64,000 nt of DNA from JAAUTS01 sp034440395 (GTDB lineage Bacteria; Verrucomicrobiota; Verrucomicrobiia; Methylacidiphilales; JAAUTS01), in the NCBI GenBank assembly GCA_034440395.1, contig JAWXBW010000017.1, forward strand, positions 1-64,000, read 5' to 3'. How positions within the stretch are numbered: position 1 is the first letter of the stretch; each line of letters begins with the position of its first letter. Of this stretch, positions 1 to 8,623 are shown one piece after another. Made by a program: the position numbers and the translations under genes. Under the pieces are notes generated by a model. The model worked only from the letters and a program-made list of their open reading frames with translations. It did not search any database and was not told the origin of the DNA.

Positions 1-695
1 CGCACGAAGGGCATGAAATCGTGTTTAGGCTTGGTGGGAAAAGTGCGTGCACTGAACTTGGGTAGGGCGAAATCACTACCCACGCCGCAAAGTTTTGCGG
101 GTTCCTCGTTGACTGGTAAGGCTTCGGTGAATCCGCCAAGTGCCTTGATCTGCGCAAGGACAGCTGCCTTATAGTTAGCGTCGGTGGAGTGCGGGTGCTG
201 GCGACGATACTCACGATACCAAAGCCATTGCTGACTTTTGATTTGGTTGATCTCGTGTAGGACGGCGACAGTGGGAGCATCATGCACGGCATGGGCTTTG
301 CCGTTATAATCTACATAAGCGGCGACGAGGGACTTGAGTAAAAGAACATAAATACCATCTAAGGCGTCGTCGAAAGAGGGCGCAAAAAGGAGCGTGTTGG
401 CAAGGGTTTCGAGCTCGGGGGAGACGGGGGCATCAGGCTTGCCGCCAGGAAATTGAGTAATGCGTTTGCGTAGGCGGCGCACGCACTCTGCTTGCTCCCA
501 GACATGGCGGTGGATGGCACTTTTACCGTCCCACTCGGCCATATGGCGTCCCCACGCAGCGAGTAAGCGGTGAGCCGTGCGTTCAAGGTATTGCCAGTCG
601 TTGAGGCGATCCACGATTTTTGGCTTCATTTTGCTGGTAGCATCAATGAGGATGTGGCGTCTCTGTGAGGGCGGCGTGGAGAGTGTTTTCGGCAT
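1..695 (-). CDS. Hypothetical protein, 3' part beyond the window
   Basis: An open frame starts at an ATG at 695 (Met-Pro-Lys-Thr-Leu) and runs to base 1 without a stop, giving 231 codons; its C-terminal end lies outside the window. The product is rich in Trp, His and Arg. It has long helical stretches with E/H-rich segments such as 'HVWEQAECVRRL' and 'VAVLHEINQIKSQQWLWY', which faintly suggest a ferritin-like helical bundle, but no confirmed motif supports this. There is no signal peptide or membrane segment in the visible part. It lies upstream of, and in the same direction as, no recognisable partner, and is separated from the alpha-galactosidase by 94 bases. I do not recognise the family. 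Confidence 0.7.
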   Translation of the reverse strand, partial: MPKTLSTPPSQRRHILIDATSKMKPKIVDRLNDWQYLERTAHRLLAAWGRHMAEWDGKSAIHRHVWEQAECVRRLRKRITQFPGGKPDAPVSPELETLANTLLFAPSFDDALDGIYVLLLKSLVAAYVDYNGKAHAVHDAPTVAVLHEINQIKSQQWLWYREYRRQHPHSTDANYKAAVLAQIKALGGFTEALPVNEEPAKLCGVGSDFALPKFSARTFPTKPKHDFMPFV

Positions 696-789
696 ATCTA
701 AAACGTATCATTATTTCTTGGTATGCCTACATCTACCATAGTATATTTTGTATCTATAAGCGCAACGTGGCTGACCTGAGGGAAGGGGC

Positions 790-2970
790 TTATTGATTTA
801 AAAACAAAACGCCGCCAGACCAAGGACGGCAGTTTATCAAGATCAAATTTGAGTTCTTCACTTCTGCGTCCGATGATATGTCATGAAGTTCCTTCGTTAC
901 ATTCCACGGTGAACCTTCGGGTAAGGGGATTACCAAATAAGATGGGCACTGGGCAAAGCAATGCCAAACGACCATGATTTTGGATGGCACGTCAGTTTGC
1001 GCCAGCACGGCTTGCCAGCCTTCAGGGTGTTGGTAGGATGCCCCCATAAGCCCGTAACGTTTAAATATTCCTTGGGTTAGAAAGGGTCTGGCTTCTAGGT
1101 AAAGATTCATGGCCTGACAGACAAAAGCCCATTGCTCAGCCGAGAGTTCATGGACTTCCCCAGAAAGACATAGGCGTCCGAGGAAGGTAGAACTGAGCGA
1201 GTAGCAGAGCCGCTGGAGGGAGTCTGCTTGGTGTAAAACGGCCCAGATTTGGTTTTGTTGGGCAGGGATAAGTTGCAGGAGATTGGCCGCTAGGATTGGT
1301 ATATCAGGAGTTTCATGAGCATCAGAAAATGAACTCATAGAAGTCAGGCTCATCATGGATGGTTCCAAACGATGCCCGCCCGATGAACAATTTTCTATAA
1401 CCAGTTCAGGCAGGGCTTGGCTAAGGCTGCGGAAAAATTGTTGCACCCCTCCTAAGTGCTGGCGTAGCCCTTCGCCTAAGGATACAAGGTTTCCGTCAAA
1501 TTGGGGCGCTGAGTCACAGCCGATGCCAATGGTGTCATTATAATCCACCTTAAGATAACCCAAATTATTATCAGAGAGGAGACGGGTTACTTTTTTAGTC
1601 AAATAGTCATGCACCCATGGATCGCGAAAATCCCAAAACCGACGTGAGCCGACTTGGAGGGGTTGACCGTCGCGGTGGAGCTGGTGGCTGGTTTCTTCCC
1701 ATGCCTGTGAACCTGGATTAACGACTTCAAATTCAAACCAAATTCCTGGAATAAGTCCTCTCGCCCGGATGGCATCAGCCGTAGCGCGAAGCCCTTGAGG
1801 AAAGGCCTTGGTGTTAAGATTCCAGTCGCCATTTTGCTGAATCCCATTACCAGGACGTTCCGCCCAGCCGTCATCAATCACGAGATATTTTACGCCTGAG
1901 CCTTGAAGTCGATCAGCTAGGGCGATGAGGTTTTCGTGGGTGGGATTTCCCCAAGAAGTACACCATTCGTTAAAAATGATAGGTAATTCTAGCTCTGATT
2001 GTGGGACATGGCTCAAATTGCTGCTGAGGAAATGGGTCAAGCGTCCGCACGCTTCCGTGACTCCGCCCTTAGCGACGGTGATGAGCGCTTCGGGGGAACT
2101 AAAGTTTTCCGCCGGAGCTAAGGTTTTATACCAATGCCCGAGTTCGCGATCGGCCAAGCCACCTGAAAGAGCTACGTGATCTGCCCGCCGATATACCTCC
2201 ATTTGCCAAGAACCTGGATGAGCGATCTGTGCTGCCCAAGTCACACGGGCTGTGCGATCTTCGAGTCCAACAAAGGGAAAGAATCCGTTCACGGGCATGG
2301 AGCCAACAGCACCGAAACGCTCGGCTTGAACACCGAAATCGCCCCAAGAACGTTCGAGATGCAATTCTTCAATGCTCCGCTCTTCGTGCCGCCCCTCAGC
2401 ACTCCATGAGCTGCGAAAACGGTGGACGTGGAGGCGGTTAGGCGCATCTTCAGAATCAAAAGGTGTGATACCACCTAAAGAAAAGGAGCTGAGTAACTCA
2501 ATGGTTAAGGGAGTGTTGCCAGAGTTGCGGAGATGACTACGGATGTGAAGAATTTTCTCGCCGGCTTTGTGGCGTAATTCATGCACGCACTCGAGCCCGT
2601 AATCGGCTTTAAGGAAAGTTTTAATGATAGTAGAGCCAGCCTCTACTTTTTTTTCTTGATGAATAAAATGGAGCGCATGAGTGGCGGGTCCATTTCTTAG
2701 GCTGCGACCTTGGGAAAAAATACTTGGAGTAATTTGACCTCTAACATGGACATGGACGAGGGGATCAATTTGCCAAGCTCGTACGGGTTGCCAACTTTTC
2801 GGAAGGCTTAAAGCTGCAGGAGTATTCAGGTATTCGCGAGGAGTAAGGTTGTCTGATTTCTTTGATGTGGGAAAAAGAAGGAGGCCGATTTTAGTTGGTT
2901 CATGTTCGGCCGTGATGTAGCGCGCTGTCATGTCACCTAACTGGTGTTCAAAAAGAGATAAGAAAGGCAT
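790..2970 (-). CDS. Alpha-galactosidase, glycoside hydrolase family 36
   Basis: This enzyme is predicted to hydrolyse terminal alpha-linked galactose from oligosaccharides such as raffinose or melibiose, with retention of configuration. The 726-residue length fits GH36. The N-terminal half is the beta-sandwich domain. The TIM barrel begins near 'FNEWCTSWGNPTHEN' and 'YLVIDDGWAE'. The nucleophile is the Asp in 'LKVDYN' (about residue 476), and the acid/base Asp is in 'SSFSDAHE' (about 550), after 'ENCSSGGHR'. No signal peptide is evident, so it probably acts in the cytoplasm on imported sugar. It stands alone between an unknown gene and the divergent dGTPase; no transporter is next to it. The exact substrate cannot be read from sequence. 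Confidence 0.9.
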   Translation of the reverse strand: MPFLSLFEHQLGDMTARYITAEHEPTKIGLLLFPTSKKSDNLTPREYLNTPAALSLPKSWQPVRAWQIDPLVHVHVRGQITPSIFSQGRSLRNGPATHALHFIHQEKKVEAGSTIIKTFLKADYGLECVHELRHKAGEKILHIRSHLRNSGNTPLTIELLSSFSLGGITPFDSEDAPNRLHVHRFRSSWSAEGRHEERSIEELHLERSWGDFGVQAERFGAVGSMPVNGFFPFVGLEDRTARVTWAAQIAHPGSWQMEVYRRADHVALSGGLADRELGHWYKTLAPAENFSSPEALITVAKGGVTEACGRLTHFLSSNLSHVPQSELELPIIFNEWCTSWGNPTHENLIALADRLQGSGVKYLVIDDGWAERPGNGIQQNGDWNLNTKAFPQGLRATADAIRARGLIPGIWFEFEVVNPGSQAWEETSHQLHRDGQPLQVGSRRFWDFRDPWVHDYLTKKVTRLLSDNNLGYLKVDYNDTIGIGCDSAPQFDGNLVSLGEGLRQHLGGVQQFFRSLSQALPELVIENCSSGGHRLEPSMMSLTSMSSFSDAHETPDIPILAANLLQLIPAQQNQIWAVLHQADSLQRLCYSLSSTFLGRLCLSGEVHELSAEQWAFVCQAMNLYLEARPFLTQGIFKRYGLMGASYQHPEGWQAVLAQTDVPSKIMVVWHCFAQCPSYLVIPLPEGSPWNVTKELHDISSDAEVKNSNLILINCRPWSGGVLFLNQ

Positions 2971-3140
2971 ATAAAAAAGTATCAGGTAGGAATTTAGAGG
3001 ACTAGAATTAATTTTAGGGAACCAGGTGCAGGTTTAGGTTAAAAGTGAGATTCGTAGCTGCATTGTTGATAGACCTATAATTTACCGTTTTTAGTATACT
3101 CCAACTAGACAAGTTTCCTTTCGTTACGCATCATCTTGGC

Positions 3141-4298
3141 ATGGCTTTACAATCCAGACTGCAATGGGAACTCAAAGAGCGTCAGATCCTTCATCCATGG
3201 GCTCAGCTCAGTGCAGAAAGTCGAGGACGCGCACATCCTGAAGCGGTGCATATTTTTCGTTCAGAGTTTCAGCGGGATCGGGATCGCATTGTCCATAGTG
3301 AGGCTTTTCGCAGGCTAGAATATAAAACCCAAGTGGTGCTTAACGGAACCGGTGACCACTTCCGCACGCGCCTCACGCACACCATGGAGGTGGCAGCCCT
3401 TTCTCGCACTGTAGCCCGCACGTTGGCTTTAAATGAGGATCTGGCTGAGTCCGTGGCTTTAGCCCATGACCTAGGCCATGCCCCCTTTGGTCATCCAGGG
3501 GAGCACACGTTAAATCAGCTTATGGGCGATCACGGGGGGTTTGAGCACAATAGGCAGAGCCTGCGTGTGGTGGAAGAGTTGGAGATGAAATATCCCGAAT
3601 TTAATGGTCTGAATCTTTCGTGGGAAGTGCGGGAGGGACTAAGTAAAAATTGTCTTGGCCGTAATGGTCAAGAATGGTTGCCTAGTCTGGAAGCTCAGAT
3701 CGCTGATGCGGCAGATGAAATCGCCTACTGTTGCAGTGATCTGGATGACGCCTTAGATAATGGCTTGGTCCTGCCAGAGGATTTGAAAGAGATTAAGATG
3801 TGGACGAAGCTAGAGGATGCTTTACAAAAAAATTATTCCAAATTGGAGACTGATCGCCGCCGCCGCTATTTGATTCGTTCTTTAATTGAGCTACTAGTGG
3901 ACGACCTTTGTCAGCAATCATCTAAAAATATAGAGAACTCAGAGATTCGTGCGAGTGAGGATGTGCGAAAGCAGGGTAAGAAACTGATCGGTTTTTCTAT
4001 AGAGTTGAGACCACAGATTCAAAATCTAAGAGATTTCTTGAAGGAATATTTTTATTACCACCCCAGCGTTAGTCGAGTGAATCAGAGGGCTTGTCAGGTG
4101 TTGCAGGCTTTGTTTGGGTTCTACCACCAGCACAGCCATTTGATTGGAACTAAGTTTTCTTTAAGAATTAAAAAAGACGGTTTGTCTCAGGCTGTCAGTG
4201 ATTACGTCGCAGGCATGACGGATGTGTATGCCTTGAAAATGTATGCAAAACATATTGGCACGGATGATTTACTGAAAGAACTCTTACCAAAGAGTTGA
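3141..4298 (+). CDS. dgt: Deoxyguanosinetriphosphate triphosphohydrolase (dGTPase)
   Basis: The product hydrolyses dNTPs, classically dGTP, to the nucleoside and tripolyphosphate, which helps control nucleotide pools. It is an HD-superfamily protein of 385 residues, the length of the shorter dGTPase-like group. The metal site is visible: His in 'RLTHTMEV' (about residue 80), the 'HD' pair in 'ALAHDLGHAPFGHPGEH' (109-110), and a later Asp in 'IADAADEIAYCCSDLDDA'. The early motif 'HSEAFRRLEYKTQV' is also typical of the family. The ATG at 3141 gives the usual N-terminus; an overlapping frame starting at 3136 is out of register. A TATAAT-like hexamer lies at 3076..3081, but no convincing -35 accompanies it. 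Confidence 0.93.
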   Translation: MALQSRLQWELKERQILHPWAQLSAESRGRAHPEAVHIFRSEFQRDRDRIVHSEAFRRLEYKTQVVLNGTGDHFRTRLTHTMEVAALSRTVARTLALNEDLAESVALAHDLGHAPFGHPGEHTLNQLMGDHGGFEHNRQSLRVVEELEMKYPEFNGLNLSWEVREGLSKNCLGRNGQEWLPSLEAQIADAADEIAYCCSDLDDALDNGLVLPEDLKEIKMWTKLEDALQKNYSKLETDRRRRYLIRSLIELLVDDLCQQSSKNIENSEIRASEDVRKQGKKLIGFSIELRPQIQNLRDFLKEYFYYHPSVSRVNQRACQVLQALFGFYHQHSHLIGTKFSLRIKKDGLSQAVSDYVAGMTDVYALKMYAKHIGTDDLLKELLPKS

Positions 4299-4331
4299 TG
4301 CAAAAATGAAATAAGTTTATATAATCGCACT

Positions 4332-5165
4332 ATGAAAAATTCGCTTTGCCTTGTTGGTAATCTTTGGACGATGTCTGAGTATCCGAACCCGTTACGTGAA
4401 TGGAGCTTGGAACGTAAGATAAATGCTATAGCAGATGCGGGCTTTCATGCCGTTACTGGGGATTTAGATGAGAAAGTCATTAGTTGTGCTCGTAAACTAG
4501 ATCTAGACTATGTGGGTTGGTTTTGGCCTAAGAATTGTGCAGACGTTCGTGCGGGAGCAGAGGCTTGCCAACGTCTAGGTTTACAACGCGCAACCGTCTT
4601 TCTAGGACATCATAACACAAGTCATGCACAGGTCTTAGCCATGGCCCTAGAGTTGCACCGGCAAGGTTTAAAAAGAGGTATATATTTTGCACCCGAAACA
4701 CACCGTGACACAGGAACAGAGACACCAGAAAAAACATCAGCCCTGCTTAAAGCATTCCAGATTCGCACAGGCCAAGAGCTGCCTATCACGTGGGATTTTT
4801 CTCATCATGCCGTCGTTAAACACCTTCTGCCACAACAATGGCCTGAGCGGTTACTTATTCATAAAATAAATATACAACAGGCCGAATTGTTTCATTTTCG
4901 CCCCTTTAATGGCCACCATGCCCAAATTCCAGTGCGAGTCGCCGGGCGTAAAACATCCGAGTATAACGACTTCCTAAATTTTACGAAGAAAGTCTTCACC
5001 CTTTGGCGTTCTGCCCCCGCTAATCAAGAGCGCACCTTTTTGGCCTGTCCAGAAGTAGGACCTAAAGTTGGTGGTTACGGATTAAGTTATGAGATGCCCT
5101 CGTGGGAACAAGCCACTCTTCTTGCTAAAGATTTAAAAAAAATCTGGTCAGCTAGTGCGTCATGA
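4332..5165 (+). CDS. Xylose isomerase-like TIM-barrel protein
   Basis: A 277-residue protein with the look of the AP-endonuclease/sugar-phosphate isomerase TIM-barrel family. Segments are 'MKNSLCLVGNLWTM', 'AIADAGFHAVTGDLDE', 'IYFAPETHRDTGTETPEKT' and 'ITWDFSHHAVVKHL', where the Glu, His and Asp residues sit where this family binds a divalent metal. It may isomerise or epimerise a sugar or a related small molecule, but the substrate is unknown. There is no signal peptide. It starts 33 bases after the dGTPase stop and may be co-transcribed with it. The gene ends just before the degenerate repeat and the broken toxin-antitoxin pair. Confidence 0.75.
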   Translation: MKNSLCLVGNLWTMSEYPNPLREWSLERKINAIADAGFHAVTGDLDEKVISCARKLDLDYVGWFWPKNCADVRAGAEACQRLGLQRATVFLGHHNTSHAQVLAMALELHRQGLKRGIYFAPETHRDTGTETPEKTSALLKAFQIRTGQELPITWDFSHHAVVKHLLPQQWPERLLIHKINIQQAELFHFRPFNGHHAQIPVRVAGRKTSEYNDFLNFTKKVFTLWRSAPANQERTFLACPEVGPKVGGYGLSYEMPSWEQATLLAKDLKKIWSASAS

Positions 5166-5236
5166 TTACTAACCACATGTAAACCTTTTTACTATTCCAG
5201 TGTTCCTCTAAACCAGTGCAGAAGAGTCAGAATTTT

Positions 5237-5315
5237 ACCACAGATAGCGCAGATTCGTAGGAGAAAAAAATCTTCTTATTTCCCTCATTTCCCCGCCATC
5301 CGTGCTATCCGTGGT
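5237..5315. repeat. Intergenic inverted-repeat element (copy 1)
   Basis: The left arm, ACCACAGATAGCGCAGAT (5237..5254), and the right arm, ATCCGTGCTATCCGTGGT (5298..5315), are inverted copies matching at 15 of 18 positions. They enclose an AT-rich centre of about 43 bases. A transcript could fold into a long hairpin. A second, more decayed copy is at 20063..20142, with similar order inside the element, including a pyrimidine-rich 'TCTTCTT' centre. The type resembles short non-coding repeats scattered between genes in PVC bacteria. Confidence 0.7.
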
Positions 5316-5427
5316 TTAAAAACTCCCCGTCTAGTTTGCTTACCGCAAATGGAGCCAACGCAGATGAACAACAAGGAAGCGATGGAAGCGGGCTTACAAG
5401 GTGGCTTCGAAACAGCTAAGGCAGGTC

Positions 5428-5595
5428 ATGAGCACAGTAATCGAAATCGAGGCTGCCATCGAAAAACTTCCACCAGCAGATTACCGTGAATTGCAGGGGT
5501 GGATCCATGAACATCAGGCGATGGTTGGTGCTTCGGAAGCCCTCTTCACCATGTATGATGAAGAGGAGGCTCATGTCCAAGGCGAGACGCAGTGA
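5428..5595 (+). CDS. Small antitoxin-like protein upstream of PemK/MazF relic
   Basis: A 55-residue acidic, helical protein beginning 'MSTVIEIEAAIEKLPPADY' and containing 'LQGWIHEH'. This is the look of small antitoxin-type proteins that precede a PemK/MazF toxin. The ATG at 5428 was chosen because a purine-rich 'AAGGCAGG' lies a few bases upstream; a GTG at 5401 would add nine residues without such support. Its last codons overlap the toxin frame by 23 bases, the tight coupling expected for a toxin-antitoxin operon. The toxin partner is truncated, so the pair may no longer be functional. The family assignment rests mainly on context. Confidence 0.55.
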   Translation: MSTVIEIEAAIEKLPPADYRELQGWIHEHQAMVGASEALFTMYDEEEAHVQGETQ

Positions 5596-5731
5596 AATCT
5601 GGATGGCCGATCTTGGCTTCGTCGCCAAAGTGCGGCCAGCTTTGATCTTAAGTGTCGAATATCTGGACGAAGAGCGATCCGTGGTAACCTTCCGCATTTG
5701 CGGGAACAAATCGCTACGTGCTACCAATTGA
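5573..5731 (+). pseudogene. Truncated PemK/MazF-family toxin
   Basis: The 52-residue frame starts 'MSKARRSEIWMADLG' and continues 'AKVRPALILS', which is the N-terminal beta-barrel of the PemK/MazF family of mRNA-cleaving toxins: R-x-G/S-E-I-W, then K-x-R-P. Intact members are about 110-120 residues. Here the frame ends at a TGA after 'KSLRATN', where family members normally read on through an S-x-R-G-T segment, so the C-terminal half is lost. The downstream bases in other frames do not restore it clearly. It overlaps the antitoxin-like gene, which supports the original pairing. I read it as a decayed toxin. Confidence 0.65.
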
Positions 5732-5797
5732 TATTATACCCTTAATTAGCTCCGAGTTTCTTATCTACCTGCCTGAAATTTCTGACTCACCGTGGAT

Positions 5798-6829
5798 TCA
5801 AGCGTGTAGGCTCGCCCACAAGTTCTTCGCTTGACGAATCGTTGAGGCGAGAACTTCAGGCGTGAGCGCTTGTTTAGGATCATCTCCGATGCCTTGAGCG
5901 GGCTTTACATGACTCTCAATGCAGAGGCCATCTGCCCCGTAGGCGACCGCCGCTAAGGCACAAGAGGGAACATACACAGCCCTGCCTACGGAGTGCGATG
6001 GATCGACAATGACGGGTGCCCACGTTTTTTCTTTGAGCAGTGGCGTAATACTTTCATCTGGATGATTACGGTAACCTTCGAGGGTAGGGGAAGTGCCGCG
6101 GGGACAGAGCATGACGTTGGGATTGCCGTAGCTGACGATGTATTCGGCAGCGGAGATGAATTCGTTGACTGAGCCCAGATGAATGCTGCGTTTAAGTAAG
6201 ACCAAGGTGCTGCGTCCGGCAATGGCTTTACCGATGGCGGTGAGCAAGGAGTAGTTAAGCGCATTGCGTGCTCCGACTTGTATCATGTGAACACCCGCCT
6301 CTAGTGCTAAGTGGAGCTGCGTTTCATCCATGACTTCGGCATCTACGGGCAGCCCTGTGCGGCTGTGCGCTTCCATTAAGATGTCCAAGGACTTAGCGTC
6401 CCCCTGAAAAGAATAAGGATTGGTGCGAGGCTTCCACACGCCGCCACGTAGAGCATGAGCACCCGCTTCTTTTACCGCTTGGGCGGTCTCATAAAAGAGG
6501 GTGGGATTTTTAGGGTCGATCGTGCATTGACCCGCTATGATTAATAATTCCTGACCAAGCGTCACGGCACCCAGCTTGATCGAATGGGAAGCTAAATCGG
6601 AACGACGATCCATGAGCTTATGCGGAGATTGAATGCGATCAACACGCTCAATGTATGCTAAACCTTCTATTCGATTCACCATCAAATCGTCGCGCTCATC
6701 CCCGACGATGGCATAGATTGTTCGTACTGCGCCTACGATGGGTTGCAGGGTGCAGTCAAAGTCGGCCACGATGGCACTTACTTCGGATAATTGTTCAGAG
6801 TTGAGTCGGTTCGCTTTAGGTAAAATCAT
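5798..6829 (-). CDS. aroF: 3-deoxy-7-phosphoheptulonate synthase (DAHP synthase, type I-beta)
   Basis: Catalyses the first step of the shikimate pathway: phosphoenolpyruvate plus erythrose 4-phosphate to DAHP. The 343-residue length fits the I-beta group, which carries a small ferredoxin-like or ACT-like N-terminal domain (about residues 1-75, ending near 'IERVDRIQSPHKL') ahead of the barrel. Barrel motifs include 'IIAGQCTIDPKN', 'LRGGVWKPRTNPYSFQG', 'QVGARNALNYSLL', 'LLKRSI', 'LCPRGTSP' and 'VIVDPSHSVGR', which contain the PEP- and metal-binding Arg, Lys, Cys and His residues. The gene is transcribed away from the GH4 glycosidase, with about 200 bases between. No other aromatic-pathway gene is adjacent. 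Confidence 0.93.
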   Translation of the reverse strand: MILPKANRLNSEQLSEVSAIVADFDCTLQPIVGAVRTIYAIVGDERDDLMVNRIEGLAYIERVDRIQSPHKLMDRRSDLASHSIKLGAVTLGQELLIIAGQCTIDPKNPTLFYETAQAVKEAGAHALRGGVWKPRTNPYSFQGDAKSLDILMEAHSRTGLPVDAEVMDETQLHLALEAGVHMIQVGARNALNYSLLTAIGKAIAGRSTLVLLKRSIHLGSVNEFISAAEYIVSYGNPNVMLCPRGTSPTLEGYRNHPDESITPLLKEKTWAPVIVDPSHSVGRAVYVPSCALAAVAYGADGLCIESHVKPAQGIGDDPKQALTPEVLASTIRQAKNLWASLHA

Positions 6830-7030
6830 GGGTTCGCTTTATCAGTAATAATCTTCGAGCTTAACGATAATTGGCTAACCGACCACCTGAAAAAAACCGT
6901 CTTCCATCTTGAGTTCATAACTCATTCTGCCGTTGAAAGAGTCATCACCTTGACATGCTCCCCACCTCGGCATTACCCTTTGATTATGTCAGTTTCACAC
7001 CTGCTTAAGTCGGCCTAATCCATCTCTCAG

Positions 7031-8449
7031 ATGAAGCCCATTCGTATCGTCATCATCGGAGCTGGTAGCACTATTTTTGCCCTTGAGGTTATCAAGGATC
7101 TTTGCAGCAACCCACGTCTAGCGGGCGCCCATGTTTACTTCGTGGATCTCAACCCTGAGCGCCTTCATATCTCGCTAACATTATGTCAGCGCTATGCACA
7201 AGAAGTCGGTAGCGGCATTAAGCTCCATGGCACCACCGATCGCGCCGAGGCTTTACCCGGTGCCGACTTCGTCATCTGCACCGCTCTCGCCCTCAACTAC
7301 GACAAGATGCTTCAAGGTTGGGATCTGGCCGAAAAGCACGGCTTCCGACAAGTCGGCAGTCTCCACCTCATTTACGACGAGGCCTTTTGGGTAAATTTTT
7401 ATCAGCTTCAGTTGTTCGAGGAAATCATTAAGGACATGCAGATCCATTGCCCACAGGCTTGGTTTTTTATGGTCTCCAACCCCGTGATGGCTGGTGTCAC
7501 CTACCTCGGACGGAAATATCCGCAGGCCAAGGTCATCGGAATCTGCCACGGCTACTACGAGATATACTCCATCCTCGAAGAGCTAGGTATCGACCCCGCC
7601 AAAGCCACTTGGGAAATGAGCGGTGCCAATCATTTTCTATGGCTTAACCGCCTTACCTACGAGGGCTGTGACGCCTTTCCTCTACTCGACCGTTGGATCG
7701 CTGAAAAAGGCCCCGCTTACTGGGCCTCACGCAACGATAAGGCCCGCTGGGGCACTCTTGGCCGCAAGATTATCGACCTCTATCGCATTCACGGCGTGCT
7801 TGCGATTGGCGACACCGCCCATTGGATCGCCAACGGCTGGCCATGGTGGTATTCAGGCACCGAGGAGGAGCGCCTTCGGTGGGACGAGCCTCCGCTGCGC
7901 AAGAGTTGGCAGGGCCTCCTCGACATCCTTACGAAAGAGCAGCAAAATCGCCTCCAGCTCGCCGCCGACCCCACGCGCCGCATCTCCGACGTTTACCCAG
8001 GCAAAAGCAAAGAGCACATTATCGACATGGTGGACGCCATCGCCAACGACCAGCCACGTGACTTCATTGTTAACATCCTCAACATTGGCCAACACGTCCC
8101 CGGCGTGCCCCGCGATTTTCAAGTTGAGGTCAATGCCCGCCTATCCGCCGCTGGAGTCGAGGCTCATCCCACCTCCCCCCTGCCGCGTTCCATCCTAGCC
8201 CACCTTTTCCGCGACCGCATCGCCCCCGTCGAGCTCGAGCTTACCGCCTACGAAAACCGCAGTCGCGACCTCTTGGTCGAGTTAATTCTCACGGATCATT
8301 GGGCCCCTAGTAAAAAAGCTGTAGAAGCCTTCCTAGACGAGCTTTTGAACCTGCCGTGGAACGCTCGCATGAAGGCGCATTACCTTCCGTCTCAGCAGCC
8401 TAATGGATCGGGTTCGTCCTCTACCGCCCTCACCTCAGGTGCAGGTTAA
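7031..8449 (+). CDS. Glycoside hydrolase family 4 (NAD-dependent), CHG subgroup
   Basis: GH4 enzymes cleave glycosides by an oxidation-elimination mechanism that uses NAD and a divalent metal. The N-terminal Rossmann motif is 'VIIGAGSTIFALEVIKDL'. The metal-site cysteine and histidine are in 'GICHGYY' (Cys172, His173), and a second conserved His is in 'SGANHFLWLNRL' (about 201). From family knowledge, the residues after Cys sort GH4 into subgroups: CNVP for phospho-glycosidases, CHS for alpha-galactosidases, and CHG for alpha-glucuronidase-type members. The CHG here therefore leans to a uronate or related substrate, which is an inference. The length of 472 residues is normal. Third codon positions look richer in C than in neighbouring genes, so recent transfer is possible. 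A terminator follows at 8573..8597. Confidence 0.85.
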   Translation: MKPIRIVIIGAGSTIFALEVIKDLCSNPRLAGAHVYFVDLNPERLHISLTLCQRYAQEVGSGIKLHGTTDRAEALPGADFVICTALALNYDKMLQGWDLAEKHGFRQVGSLHLIYDEAFWVNFYQLQLFEEIIKDMQIHCPQAWFFMVSNPVMAGVTYLGRKYPQAKVIGICHGYYEIYSILEELGIDPAKATWEMSGANHFLWLNRLTYEGCDAFPLLDRWIAEKGPAYWASRNDKARWGTLGRKIIDLYRIHGVLAIGDTAHWIANGWPWWYSGTEEERLRWDEPPLRKSWQGLLDILTKEQQNRLQLAADPTRRISDVYPGKSKEHIIDMVDAIANDQPRDFIVNILNIGQHVPGVPRDFQVEVNARLSAAGVEAHPTSPLPRSILAHLFRDRIAPVELELTAYENRSRDLLVELILTDHWAPSKKAVEAFLDELLNLPWNARMKAHYLPSQQPNGSGSSSTALTSGAG

Positions 8450-8572
8450 CAGTGTGGGATCCCGTAACGGTTTTTTAAATTAATCAATTATCTAAAAAAT
8501 CCTGAATCATGGATGGAAAGTTCTCCTCTTACTAATGAATACCGTAGAGAAAATATTCTGTATAAAAAATGA

Positions 8573-8597
8573 GGGCTGACTCATGACAAGTCAGCCC
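8573..8597. terminator. Bidirectional intrinsic terminator
   Basis: A perfect 9-bp stem, GGGCTGACT / AGTCAGCCC, with a 7-base loop, lies between the converging GH4 gene (stop at 8449) and PEP-CTERM gene (stop at 8624). Reading the minus strand, the stem is followed by TCATTTTTTATA; reading the plus strand, by TAATCATTTT. It can therefore terminate both transcripts, more strongly that of the PEP-CTERM gene. Confidence 0.85.
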
Positions 8598-8623
8598 TAA
8601 TCATTTTAAAACAGCCGTGTATC

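Noticed and set aside
3136..3318. Alternative start and frame at the dGTPase N-terminus
   Set aside because: The frame from 3141 gives the conserved HD motifs; the other is a shadow.
5353..5484. A short frame (starting Met-Asn-Asn-Lys-Glu) overlapping the antitoxin-like gene
   Set aside because: It is out of register with the antitoxin, matches nothing I know and has no support beyond being open.
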